From Schauerella aestuarii (GTDB lineage: Bacteria; Pseudomonadota; Gammaproteobacteria; Burkholderiales; Burkholderiaceae_B): a stretch of 64,000 bases of DNA. Each line of letters opens with the position of its first letter. The first letter of the stretch is position 1. Positions 45,901-54,287 of the stretch are shown here, piece by piece. The stretch lies in the NCBI RefSeq assembly GCF_009866805.1, contig NZ_SIZW01000041.1:1-64000 (forward strand). Reading direction: 5' to 3'. A model generated the notes under the pieces. That model did no database searches. It was given only the letters and a program-made list of their open reading frames with translations, and had not been told where the DNA came from. A program made the translations under genes and the position numbers.

Positions 45901-46731
45901 ATGGCCACACGCCTTACCTCTCCTATTTCCAACGGGCGCACGCCGGGCCTCACCGGCGCGCAACCGCGCTACCTGCAACTGGCGCAAACGCTGTACAACG
46001 AGATCGAATCGGGCAAGTACCCCATCGGGGCACTGGTGCCCACCGAGTTCGATCTGTGCGAGCAGTTTGGCGTGAGCCGTTTTACTGCGCGCGAGGCCGT
46101 CAAGCGGCTCGTGCAACTGGGCATGGTGGTGCGGCAGCCGGGCGTGGGGACGCGCGTGTGCGCCCGTACCGCCAACGCCAGCTATAACCAGAACATCACG
46201 GGTGTGGCCGACCTGTATCAGTACGCCACCGACACCACCTTGTCGATCGATCGCCGCGAGACGGTGGAGATCGAACCCGCCCAGGCCGAGATGCTCGAGG
46301 GCTCGCGCGGCGAGACGTGGCTGCACATGCACGGTCGCCGGTTCACGAGCGGTCAGGCGTTGCCGATCTGTGTGACCGAGCTGTGGCTGCATCCGGCATT
46401 TCGGTCGATCAAGGGACTGACCGGCCGGCTCGATCGCGCCGTGCATGCCATCGTCGAAGAACAATTCGGCGAGTCGATCGGTTCGGTCGAGCAGGAGATT
46501 CGCGCGGTGCTGCTGGATCGCGACGCCGCGACCAGCCTGGACGCGCCGTTGCACAGCGCTGGTCTGAAGGTGGTGCGCCGCTATCGCAACCGGCGCGGCC
46601 AGTTGATCGAGCACACCACCAGCGTGCATCCGGCCGACCGCTTTCATTACACCACCACGTTCCAGCGCGACTGGCAGATGGCCGGCGCCGAAGCGGCGGC
46701 CGAACCGGCTGCGCGCAAGGCTGCAAAATGA
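45901..46731 (+). CDS. GntR-family regulator with UTRA domain
   Basis: The 276-residue protein has the N-terminal winged helix (LAQTLYNEIESGKYPIGALV, FDLCEQFGVSRFTAREAVKR) and a C-terminal UTRA effector domain (about 100-250) characteristic of the HutC subfamily. UTRA proteins bind small metabolites and are mostly repressors. Its position inside the cluster, and the inverted repeat over the predicted start at 40273-40286, suggest that it controls the operon. Its stop overlaps the MFS start by four bases (ATGA), so the two are translationally coupled. Confidence 0.9.
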   Translation: MATRLTSPISNGRTPGLTGAQPRYLQLAQTLYNEIESGKYPIGALVPTEFDLCEQFGVSRFTAREAVKRLVQLGMVVRQPGVGTRVCARTANASYNQNITGVADLYQYATDTTLSIDRRETVEIEPAQAEMLEGSRGETWLHMHGRRFTSGQALPICVTELWLHPAFRSIKGLTGRLDRAVHAIVEEQFGESIGSVEQEIRAVLLDRDAATSLDAPLHSAGLKVVRRYRNRRGQLIEHTTSVHPADRFHYTTTFQRDWQMAGAEAAAEPAARKAAK

Positions 46732-47960
46732 CACGCGAACCTTCGGGCTGGATCGTTCTCGTCGCTACGACGCTGGTGCAATCGCTCGTGGCCATGGCAT
46801 TACTGACGTTGCCCGTGATTGCTCCGGTGGTGGCGTTGGCCATGGGGGTGTCGCCCGCCTACGTCGGCATGTATGTGGCGATCGTCTACGCCGGCGCCAT
46901 GCTGGCGAGCCTGGTGGCGGGCGGCGCCGTGCGGCGCTACGGCGCCATTCGTCTCAGCCAGCTCGGGCTGGTGATGTGCGCCATCGGTTTGCTGCTGTGT
47001 ACGTTGCCGTATGTGCCAACCATGGTGCTGGGCGCCGCGCTGATTGGTTTTGGGTACGGGCCCATCACGCCCGCCAGTTCGCACCTGCTGATCCGCAATA
47101 CGCCTGCGCATCGCATGTCGCTGGTGTTTTCGATCAAGCAGACCGGTGTGCCGCTGGGCGGCATGCTGGCCGGCGCGATCGTGCCGGGGCTGCAGGTGCT
47201 GATCGGTTGGCAATGGGCATTCGCCGCTGTCGCGCTGGCCTCGCTGGCGTGTGCCGCCGCCGTGCAACCGCTCTGCCGCAGTCTGGATAGCGATCGCGAC
47301 CCTGCGCATCCCGTGTCGTTCGGACGGGGGTTCTGGGGCCCGATCCGGCTGGTGTTGAGCCGCCGCAGTCTGGCGGTGCTCGCGGCGTGTTCGTTCCTGT
47401 TGTCCATCATTCAACTGTCGCTCACCACGTATGTGGTGACGTTCCTGCACGAGGATCTGCTGATCAATCTCGTCACCGCCGGCTTCATTCTTGCCGTGTC
47501 GCAATTGGCAGGGGTTACCGGCCGCTTGGTGTGGGGATATATCTCGGACCGATTCCTGGGTGCGCCTCGCATGCTTGCCGTGCTGGCCGCGCTCGTCGCC
47601 TTGAGTGGCCTGGCCACCGCATTCATGGTGCCTGGCACGTCGACGGTATTGCTGCTGATCGTGCTGTCCGTGTTCGGCGCCAGCGCAATCGGCTGGAACG
47701 GCGTGTATCTGGCCGAGGTCGCGCGCCAGGCGCCGCCGGGGCAGACCAGCGTGGCCACGGGCGGCGCGCTGGCATTCACGTTTTTGGGTGTGGTGGTGGG
47801 GCCACCGATATTCGGCGCGATCGCCAGCGCCGCCGGCAGTTATGGTTTGGCCTATGCCGCGCTGATCGTGCCGGCCGCGCTCTGTTTCGCGCTGACGCTG
47901 GGTTTCCAGAAGGCGTTTGTGCCAGTGCCTGCCTCACCCTCGGGCGCCGCCGGCGAATAG
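46728..47960 (+). CDS. Major facilitator superfamily transporter
   Basis: The 410-residue membrane protein has about 12 hydrophobic segments and MFS features such as the loop GAVRRYGAIRLSQLGLVMCA between TM2 and TM3 and YISDRFLGAPRMLAVLAALV between TM8 and TM9. It lies between the regulator and the lyase gene, so it probably takes up the acid the cluster degrades (itaconate or a related dicarboxylate); this is inference. The start ATG overlaps the GntR stop. A 12-bp tandem repeat runs over its stop codon. Confidence 0.87.
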   Translation: MTREPSGWIVLVATTLVQSLVAMALLTLPVIAPVVALAMGVSPAYVGMYVAIVYAGAMLASLVAGGAVRRYGAIRLSQLGLVMCAIGLLLCTLPYVPTMVLGAALIGFGYGPITPASSHLLIRNTPAHRMSLVFSIKQTGVPLGGMLAGAIVPGLQVLIGWQWAFAAVALASLACAAAVQPLCRSLDSDRDPAHPVSFGRGFWGPIRLVLSRRSLAVLAACSFLLSIIQLSLTTYVVTFLHEDLLINLVTAGFILAVSQLAGVTGRLVWGYISDRFLGAPRMLAVLAALVALSGLATAFMVPGTSTVLLLIVLSVFGASAIGWNGVYLAEVARQAPPGQTSVATGGALAFTFLGVVVGPPIFGAIASAAGSYGLAYAALIVPAALCFALTLGFQKAFVPVPASPSGAAGE

Positions 47961-47987
47961 ATCGGCGAATGGATCGGCGAATGGATT
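47952..47987 (+). repeat. Three 12-bp tandem repeats over the MFS stop codon
   Basis: GGCGAATAGATC, GGCGAATGGATC and GGCGAATGGATT follow one another. The first copy supplies the TAG stop of the MFS gene; the other two differ at that codon (TGG). A change in copy number or of one base would move the stop. Confidence 0.8.
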
Positions 47988-48060
47988 TTTGCGTCCCGAA
48001 CAACTTGGCTCGAACGAGCACCTCCCGCTCGTCGCAATCGATGAATAACAAGGAGACTGC

Positions 48061-48948
48061 ATGACCCCCCGTAGCTACCTCTTCGTACCCGGCGATCGTC
48101 CGGAACGTTTCGACAAGGCCGCGGCCGCCGGTGCGCACGCTATCATTCTCGATCTGGAAGACGCCGTGGCGCCAGATCGCAAGGATGCGGCGCGCGACGC
48201 CGTGGCGGCGTGGCTGGAGGCGCGGAGCGCGGCAGCAGGGCGTGCGCAAGCGTCGGGTGCCACTGATGACGGCAGCGGTGATGCCGACCTGTCGGACGTG
48301 GCCGGCCCTCAGATTCTCGTTCGCATCAACACCGAAGACACCCCCTGGTTCGCGCGCGACTGCGCGATCGTGGGTAGCGCGGCGGTGCATGCCGTGATGA
48401 TGCCGAAGTCGCAGGAGACGGACGTGCTCAAGGAGTTGGCATCGCATCTGCGCGCCGATCAGTCGATCGTGCCGTTGATCGAAACCGTCAAGGGTTGGGA
48501 TATCGCGCGCGCGCTGGCCAGTCAGGCGAAGGTGCAGCGGTTGGCGTTCGGATCGGTCGACTTCAATGCCGATGCCGGCACGAGCGGCGATGGCGATGCG
48601 CTCGATCTGGTGCGCAGCCAACTGGTGATGGCCTCACGCCTGGCCGGCGTGCTGCCTCCGGTGGACGGCGTGTCGTTGGCGCTGGATGATCTCGATGGGT
48701 TGACGGCCGACGTGCGCCGTGCGCGCCGCTTCGGCTTTGGCGGCAAGTTGTGCGTGCACCCCAAGCAGGTCGCCGGCATCAACGCGGGGTTTGCGCCCAG
48801 CGCCGAAGAGGTGGCATGGGCGCGGCGCGTGCACGACGCGGTGGCGGCCCAGGGGCTGGGCGCGATTGCGGTCGACGGCAAGTTGGTCGACCGCCCCGTC
48901 TACGTGCTGGCGCAGACGATTCTGGCCAACGCGCCCGCCGGCTTCTGA
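48061..48948 (+). CDS. CitE-like CoA-ester lyase (citramalyl-CoA lyase candidate)
   Basis: The 295-residue TIM-barrel protein of the HpcH/HpaI-CitE family has the signature SYLFVPGDRPERFDKAAAAG and IILDLEDAVAPDRKDAARD near the N-terminus, the Mg-binding glutamate in VPLIETVKGWDIARAL and aspartate in AFGSVDFNADAG, and the closing KLCVHPKQVAGINAGFAPS. It would split a 3-hydroxyacyl-CoA; with the CoA-transferase and hydratase of this cluster, citramalyl-CoA to acetyl-CoA and pyruvate is the likely reaction. A Ser/Gly/Asp-rich insertion of about 24 residues (near 62-85) is unusual. AAGGAG precedes the start. Confidence 0.86.
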   Translation: MTPRSYLFVPGDRPERFDKAAAAGAHAIILDLEDAVAPDRKDAARDAVAAWLEARSAAAGRAQASGATDDGSGDADLSDVAGPQILVRINTEDTPWFARDCAIVGSAAVHAVMMPKSQETDVLKELASHLRADQSIVPLIETVKGWDIARALASQAKVQRLAFGSVDFNADAGTSGDGDALDLVRSQLVMASRLAGVLPPVDGVSLALDDLDGLTADVRRARRFGFGGKLCVHPKQVAGINAGFAPSAEEVAWARRVHDAVAAQGLGAIAVDGKLVDRPVYVLAQTILANAPAGF

Positions 48949-48978
48949 TCGCGGCTCAGCCTGCGGTCGAACCGCGGG

Positions 48979-50268
48979 TCAGTCGGGCAGTACCGACTCG
49001 CCTGCGGTCAACATCTCCAGCGTTTCACGCTTGCGCACCACATGCGATTGCTCGCCGTCGACCATGATCTCGGCGGGCCGCACGCGGCTGTTGTAATTAC
49101 CGGCCATGACCATGCCGTAGGCGCCAGCTGATTCGACCGCCAGCACATCGCCTTGCGCGAGCACGAGCGGGCGCTGCTTGGCCAGCCAGTCGCCGGATTC
49201 GCAGATCGGACCCACGATGTCGTAAATCTGCACCGCGCCCAGGCGCGGTTTGACCGGTACCACGCCGTGCCAGGCCTGATAGAGCGCAGGGCGCAGCAGG
49301 TCGTTCATGGCGGCATCGACGATGGCGAAATTGCGCGCCTCGGCATGCTTCAGAAATTGCACCGTGGTGAGCAGAATGCCGGCGTTGCCGACCAGTGAAC
49401 GGCCCGGTTCCATCACGATCTGCAGGTGCCCATAGCCGCGTGCATCGAGGCGATCGAACACCTGATCCAGAAGCGTTTTGGGCGAGGGCGGCGTTTCGTC
49501 GGTATAGCGAATACCCAGACCGCCGCCGATGTCCAGGTGATGGATCTCAATGCCGTCGCGCTTAAGGCCGTCGACCAGATCGAGCAGCTTGTCGAGGGCA
49601 TCCAGGTAGGGGCTGATATCGATCAGCTGCGAGCCGATGTGGCAATCGACACCCACGATGTCGATATTGGCCAGGGACTTCGCCAGGCGATACACCTCGG
49701 GGGCGTCTTCGATCGCGATGCCGAACTTATTCTCTTTCAGGCCGGTCGAGATGTAGGGGTGCGTTTGCGCGTCCACATCGGGGTTCACGCGCAGCGATAC
49801 CGGCGCGCGCTTGCCTTCGGCCTCGGCCACCAGCGACAGCAATCGCAATTCGGCTTCGGATTCGACGTTGAAGCTTTTCACCCCAGCCTTGAGCGCCGTC
49901 TGCATTTCCCACGCTTGCTTGCCCACGCCCGAAAACACGATCTTGGCGGGGTCGGCGCCCACGGCCAGCACGCGTTGCAATTCACCGCCCGACACGATAT
50001 CGAAACCTGCCCCCAGACGCGCGAACTCCTTCAGCACTGCAAGATTGGAGTTGGCTTTCATGCCGTAGCAGACCACCACGTCACGGCCGTTCACGGCATC
50101 GCTGTAGCGGCCGTAGGCCTCGGCCAGGGCCGCGCGGGAGTACACATAGAGCGGTGTGCCGTGCTCGGCCACCAAACGGTCCAGTGCGACGCCCTCGGCG
50201 TGCAACGTGCCGTCCTGAAGATGAAAATGCGGTTGTCCGGCTAGCGCCGGATGGGAAGTCTGCGTCAT
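48979..50268 (-). CDS. lysA: Diaminopimelate decarboxylase
   Basis: The 429-residue PLP enzyme converts meso-diaminopimelate to lysine, the last step of lysine synthesis. Fold type III features are visible: the PLP lysine in VCYGMKANSNLAVLKE, HIGSQLIDISPYLDAL, and MEPGRSLVGNAGILL, with the C-terminal CESGDWLAKQRPL region containing the active-site cysteine. The start is the ATG at 50266-50268 (MTQTSHPALAG); the frame stays open upstream through the lipoprotein gene, but that is not coding in this frame. It lies 31 bp downstream of lptM in the same direction. Confidence 0.96.
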   Translation of the reverse strand: MTQTSHPALAGQPHFHLQDGTLHAEGVALDRLVAEHGTPLYVYSRAALAEAYGRYSDAVNGRDVVVCYGMKANSNLAVLKEFARLGAGFDIVSGGELQRVLAVGADPAKIVFSGVGKQAWEMQTALKAGVKSFNVESEAELRLLSLVAEAEGKRAPVSLRVNPDVDAQTHPYISTGLKENKFGIAIEDAPEVYRLAKSLANIDIVGVDCHIGSQLIDISPYLDALDKLLDLVDGLKRDGIEIHHLDIGGGLGIRYTDETPPSPKTLLDQVFDRLDARGYGHLQIVMEPGRSLVGNAGILLTTVQFLKHAEARNFAIVDAAMNDLLRPALYQAWHGVVPVKPRLGAVQIYDIVGPICESGDWLAKQRPLVLAQGDVLAVESAGAYGMVMAGNYNSRVRPAEIMVDGEQSHVVRKRETLEMLTAGESVLPD

Positions 50269-50299
50269 GAGAAGGGTAGCGCGCAAGGCGCGTAAAGCG

Positions 50300-50611
50300 T
50301 TATTGGGACGTGCTGCTGGCGTTCGAGCCGGACGACGTGCCGCCGGGCGCCTGCGTGGAAATACCGGTGGTCGACGAGTTGCCGGAAGAGGACGACGACG
50401 TCGGCAATTCCTGGGTTTCGGTCGGCGAGGTAATCGGCGAAGGCGGTTTGGGCTGGGTTTGCGTGGGCGTCGTTTGAACCGGCGCAGGTTGCCCATTGGG
50501 CGCCGGCGGGAAATAGAGCGGGCCCTTGTAGCCGCACGCTGCCACGACCGCCGTCAGGACGGCAGTCGCTACAATGCGGGAAACCAGGCGGCTATAAGCC
50601 AAATGGAACAC
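50300..50611 (-). CDS. lptM: LPS translocon maturation lipoprotein LptM (YifL family)
   Basis: The 103-residue lipoprotein has a signal sequence and lipobox ending AACGYKGPLYFPP. The block CGxKGPLYFP is the hallmark of LptM, which helps disulfide formation and assembly of LptD in the LPS translocon. After it comes a Pro/Thr/Ser-rich tail (NGQPAPVQTTPTQTQPKPPS and onward), longer than in E. coli. The start is GTG at 50611, with GGAG six bases upstream; there is no ATG. It is directly upstream of lysA, a conserved neighbour, and divergent from cyaY by 31 bp. Confidence 0.85.
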   Translation of the reverse strand: MFHLAYSRLVSRIVATAVLTAVVAACGYKGPLYFPPAPNGQPAPVQTTPTQTQPKPPSPITSPTETQELPTSSSSSGNSSTTGISTQAPGGTSSGSNASSTSQ

Positions 50612-50642
50612 AGAGAACTCCAAAAGCGTGCAGGTTGGGATT

Positions 50643-50978
50643 ATGAACGATACCGAATTTCTTGCGTTGACCGAAAAAGTGCTCGATACGATCGAGAGCC
50701 AGGCCGACGATTGGGCGGCCACCCACGATATCGACATCGAGGCCACACGCAACGGCAACGTGTTGACGCTGGTGTTCGATGACGAGATCCACATCGTCGT
50801 CAACAGCCAGGCGGCCATGCAGGAAATCTGGGTCGCGGCGCGCAGCGGGGGCTTTCACTACCGTTTCGAAGGCCAGCATTGGCACGATACCCGCGGTGGC
50901 CCCAATCTGGACGATGCCCTGTCGCAAATCTGTTCCGATGCGGCGGGCGTGCCCATCGTCGTCAAGGTCGACGTGTAA
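50643..50978 (+). CDS. cyaY: Iron-sulfur cluster assembly protein CyaY (frataxin)
   Basis: The 111-residue protein begins MNDTEFLALTEKVLDTIESQ and has the frataxin beta-sheet NGNVLTLVFDDEIHIVVNSQ and GGFHYRFEGQHWHDTRGGP. The acidic ridge in the first helix (DDWAATHDIDIEAT) is the usual iron-binding surface. CyaY modulates IscS during Fe-S assembly. An in-frame upstream start at 50628 is unlikely because it would add non-conserved residues. It is divergent from lptM-lysA and followed by a strong terminator. Confidence 0.95.
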   Translation: MNDTEFLALTEKVLDTIESQADDWAATHDIDIEATRNGNVLTLVFDDEIHIVVNSQAAMQEIWVAARSGGFHYRFEGQHWHDTRGGPNLDDALSQICSDAAGVPIVVKVDV

Positions 50979-50989
50979 GCGTCACCTGC

Positions 50990-51016
50990 AACGCCGGCTC
51001 GCAAGCCGGCGTTTTT
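50990..51016 (+). terminator. Rho-independent terminator after cyaY
   Basis: AACGCCGGCT (50990-50999) pairs perfectly with AGCCGGCGTT (51004-51013) around CGCA, ending in a T run. It also lies beyond the convergent mrcA gene, whose own end carries another hairpin (51063-51083) without a T run. Confidence 0.92.
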
Positions 51017-51087
51017 GCGGGGGCCCGACGGCGTCACGTGTTGCGTGGCGCTGCGGCGCGGTGTACCGGCGCTTGGCCGGTACGTGC

Positions 51088-53532
51088 TTAGAACTGCAGG
51101 TTCTGGCTCATTTGCGAGTCGCCGCGCATCGTCGGGGCGACCGTCACGCCACCCCGCGGACTCTGCGACTCACCCAGCGTGCTCAGGAAATCGCCGAGCG
51201 AGTCGTTGACCGGCAAGCCCAGTCGCGCCACGGCCTGGCCGGGCGGGAACTCGGCGAAATACAACTCGCCGCCGTCCACGAGCAGGCCTTCCGGGCGCGG
51301 GCGGCGCGTTTCTTCGGGCACGCCCTTGAGGGCGTCCTGCATGTACTCGAGCCAGATCGGCAACGCAACGCCACCACCGGTTTCGCGTGAGCCCAGCGAT
51401 TTAGGTTGGTCGTAGCCGAGCCAGGCGGTGGCGACCAGTGCCGGGGTATAGCCCGAGAACCAGGCGTCCACCGATTCGTTGGTGGTGCCGGTCTTGCCGG
51501 CCAGATCGTTGCGCTTGAGGATGGCGCGTGCCCGGGCGGCCGTGCCGGAGGTCGCCACGCCGCGCAGCATGTCGTCCATCACATAGGCGGTGCGGGCATC
51601 GATCGCGCGCGCCGAGGCGTCGCCGGCGACCACGGGTTTCGACTGCATCAGCACCTTGCCCGAACTGTCGGTCACGCGATCGATCAGATAGGGCGTGATG
51701 CGATAGCCGCCGTTGGCGAACACGGCATAGGCGCCGGCCAATTGCAGCGGCGTGACGGCGCCGGCGCCCAACGCCATCGGCAATACCGGTGGCTGACGCG
51801 ACTTGTCGAAACCGAAGCGGGTCAGGTAATCCTGGGCGTACTGCGGGCCGATGGCCTGCATGATGCGGATCGTGACCATGTTCTTGGACTTGTAGAGGCC
51901 TTGTCGCATGGTGAGCATCGGCTCGTACTGATTGCCGTAGTTCTTGGGGCTCCAGGCCTTGGAGCCGGTTTGCGCGGCCGTCAGCGAAAACGGCTGGTCG
52001 GAGATCTGCGTGGCGGGTGTCAGGCCGCGCTCGAGCGAAGCCGCGTAGATGAACGGCTTGATGTTCGAACCCGGCTGGCGCCACGCCTGCGTCACGCGGT
52101 TGAAGTTGCCGCGATAGAAGTCGAAGCCGCCCACCAGCGAACGGATCGCGCCGTCTTGCGGCGTGAGCGACACGAAGGCCGCCTGCACCGACGGCATGTT
52201 GATGACTTCCCAGCCTTCGCCCACTTGATGCAGGTACACCACCGAACCGCGCTTGATGCGCATTTCCGGTTTGACCTTGTCACCCAGCGCGCGCGCAACG
52301 ATGCCCAGAATCTTCTTGTCGGTAATGGACACGATCTCCCGCGAACTGCGCGCCACTTTGATCTCATTGGGCGAAGCGGAAAGCACGACGCCGGTCAGCA
52401 GATCGCCGCTGTCCGGGAATTTTTCGAAGACGCCATCCAGGAAATCATCCAGGGCTTGCGGGTCCTTTTCGACGCCGGCGGGCATTTCGAGCTGTTCTTC
52501 CGGGCCCGGATACGGCGCGCGACGGGTGTAGTCGATCACGCCATCGCGCAGGGCACGATAGGCCGATTCCTGATCTTTCGACTGCACGGTGGTGTAGATA
52601 TTGATGCCGCGCGAGTACACATTGTCTTGATAGACGTTGTAGAGCAGTTGACGGGCCAGTTCGGCCACATACTCGCCATGCACAGCGTAACCGCCGGCGG
52701 GCGTGCCTTCCGCGGACTTGATCACGATCGGTTGCGCCATCGCGGTCTTGTATTCGGGCTCGGTCAGGTAACCCAGCGATTGCATCCGCCCCAATACGTA
52801 GCGCTGGCGCAACTCGGCGCGCGGACGATTCGAAATGGGGTTGAAGCGCGATGGCGCTTTCGGGATACCGGCGAGCATCGCGGCTTCCGCGGGCGTCACT
52901 TCAGCGAGCGGCTTGCCAAAATACGTACGGGCAGCGGCGGCGAAACCATAGGCGCGATGGCCCAGATAGATCTGATTCATGTACAGCTCGAGAATCTGAT
53001 CCTTGCCCAGGCTGGCCTCGATCTTGAACGTTAAGAGAAGTTCGTAGAATTTGCGCGAATATGTCTTCTCGGAAGAAAGATAGAAGTTACGCGCCACCTG
53101 CATCGTGATCGTGCTGGCGCCTTGCGTTTTCGACATATTGACCAGATTGGTCACGCCGGCGCGCACCACGCCCTGCCAATCGATACCGCCATGTTGGTAG
53201 AAACGGTCGTCTTCTGCCGCCAACACCGCCGATTTCATTACGTCGGGGATTTCGTTGAAGCGCAACACGTTGCGGCGCTCTTCCCCAAACTCGCCGATCA
53301 GTACGCGATCTGCCGTGAAAATGCGCAGGGGCACGCGGGGGCGGTAATCGGTCATCGCGTGCAAGTCGGGCAGATTGGGCCACGCCAATGCCAACGCCAT
53401 CCCTCCCAGCAATACGCCGCACAGGGCGAATCCGCCTAGCAGCACGGCGGATTTCACGATGAATCGTAGAAAGGCCGAGCCGTGTTTGGCAGGAGGGGAC
53501 TTCTTGGAGGGGGTGTTCTTGGTCTGGCTCAT
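51088..53532 (-). CDS. mrcA: Penicillin-binding protein 1A
   Basis: The 814-residue bifunctional peptidoglycan synthase has an N-terminal cytoplasmic/membrane anchor (Lys/Pro-rich start, hydrophobic segment at about 25-55). The GT51 glycosyltransferase domain contains SAVLAAEDDRFYQHGGIDWQ, GASTITMQVARNFYLSSEKT and ELYMNQIYLGHRAYGFAAAA. An OB-like insert follows, then the transpeptidase domain with the S-x-x-K site in RQPGSNIKPFIYAASLERG and LAGKTGTTNESVDAWFSGY. The start MSQTKN at 53532 was chosen over an upstream in-frame start at 53643 for lack of homology. It is divergent from aroK with 113 bp between; no pil genes are present. Confidence 0.95.
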   Translation of the reverse strand: MSQTKNTPSKKSPPAKHGSAFLRFIVKSAVLLGGFALCGVLLGGMALALAWPNLPDLHAMTDYRPRVPLRIFTADRVLIGEFGEERRNVLRFNEIPDVMKSAVLAAEDDRFYQHGGIDWQGVVRAGVTNLVNMSKTQGASTITMQVARNFYLSSEKTYSRKFYELLLTFKIEASLGKDQILELYMNQIYLGHRAYGFAAAARTYFGKPLAEVTPAEAAMLAGIPKAPSRFNPISNRPRAELRQRYVLGRMQSLGYLTEPEYKTAMAQPIVIKSAEGTPAGGYAVHGEYVAELARQLLYNVYQDNVYSRGINIYTTVQSKDQESAYRALRDGVIDYTRRAPYPGPEEQLEMPAGVEKDPQALDDFLDGVFEKFPDSGDLLTGVVLSASPNEIKVARSSREIVSITDKKILGIVARALGDKVKPEMRIKRGSVVYLHQVGEGWEVINMPSVQAAFVSLTPQDGAIRSLVGGFDFYRGNFNRVTQAWRQPGSNIKPFIYAASLERGLTPATQISDQPFSLTAAQTGSKAWSPKNYGNQYEPMLTMRQGLYKSKNMVTIRIMQAIGPQYAQDYLTRFGFDKSRQPPVLPMALGAGAVTPLQLAGAYAVFANGGYRITPYLIDRVTDSSGKVLMQSKPVVAGDASARAIDARTAYVMDDMLRGVATSGTAARARAILKRNDLAGKTGTTNESVDAWFSGYTPALVATAWLGYDQPKSLGSRETGGGVALPIWLEYMQDALKGVPEETRRPRPEGLLVDGGELYFAEFPPGQAVARLGLPVNDSLGDFLSTLGESQSPRGGVTVAPTMRGDSQMSQNLQF

Positions 53533-53645
53533 TGCGGCGATTTTACGGGCAACTCGGTAAAGGACTGGGCATGACGAACGGCATTGTGTGAACGAATCGG
53601 TGACTGTGGTGCCCAGGCAACTGCTCGCAATGGGATAATGCACTC

Positions 53646-54287
53646 ATGAACGCGATCGCCAACTCCTGCCCCGATCCGGAAGCGCCTCCCGAGGCGCAGG
53701 CCGAGCCTTGCGTGCCGCTGGACGGCGACGCGCTCCTGTCCAAGCCGGCCGAGCCCTTGCCGCACGACCTGCCCATCATCCTTGTCGGCATGATGGGGGC
53801 AGGCAAAACGACCATCGGCCGCGGCTTGGCGCGGGCGGTCGGCCGCGAATTTGTCGATCTGGATCATGAGCTCGAAGCGCGCTGCGGAGTCCGCGTGCCC
53901 ATTATTTTTGAAATCGAGGGCGAGGCAGGTTTTCGCCGTCGCGAAGCGACTGTGTTATCGGAGTGTACCCAACGGCGCAATATTATTCTTGCGACCGGTG
54001 GGGGCGCCGTGCTGAATCCGGATAATCGGCGCCTGCTCCACGAGCGCGGCATTGTGCTTTATTTGCGCGCCAGCGTCGATGAACTTTATCGCCGCACCTG
54101 CCGCGACAAGAATCGTCCGCTCCTGGCTACGGCCGATCCGCGCGCCACGTTGCGCGATCTGCTCGGCCTGCGCGACCCGCTTTACCGCGAGGTGGCGCAT
54201 CTTATCGTCGAAACCGGTTGCACCCCGGTGTCGAGTCTGGTCAAGTCCCTGGTGCCCAAATTGTTGAGTTACGAGAAGCCCACATGA
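53646..54287 (+). CDS. aroK: Shikimate kinase
   Basis: The 213-residue kinase phosphorylates shikimate in the aromatic amino-acid pathway. Walker A is [17 protein letters not shown], followed by [20 protein letters not shown], the substrate-binding [15 protein letters not shown] and the conserved ATGGGAVL. An N-terminal extension of about 45 residues (acidic, Pro-rich) precedes the core, longer than in E. coli; ATG 53757-area starts are not supported by ribosome sites. The stop overlaps the aroB start by four bases (ATGA). Confidence 0.95.
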   Translation: MNAIANSCPDPEAPPEAQAEPCVPLDGDALLSKPAEPLPHDLPIILVGMMGAGKTTIGRGLARAVGREFVDLDHELEARCGVRVPIIFEIEGEAGFRRREATVLSECTQRRNIILATGGGAVLNPDNRRLLHERGIVLYLRASVDELYRRTCRDKNRPLLATADPRATLRDLLGLRDPLYREVAHLIVETGCTPVSSLVKSLVPKLLSYEKPT

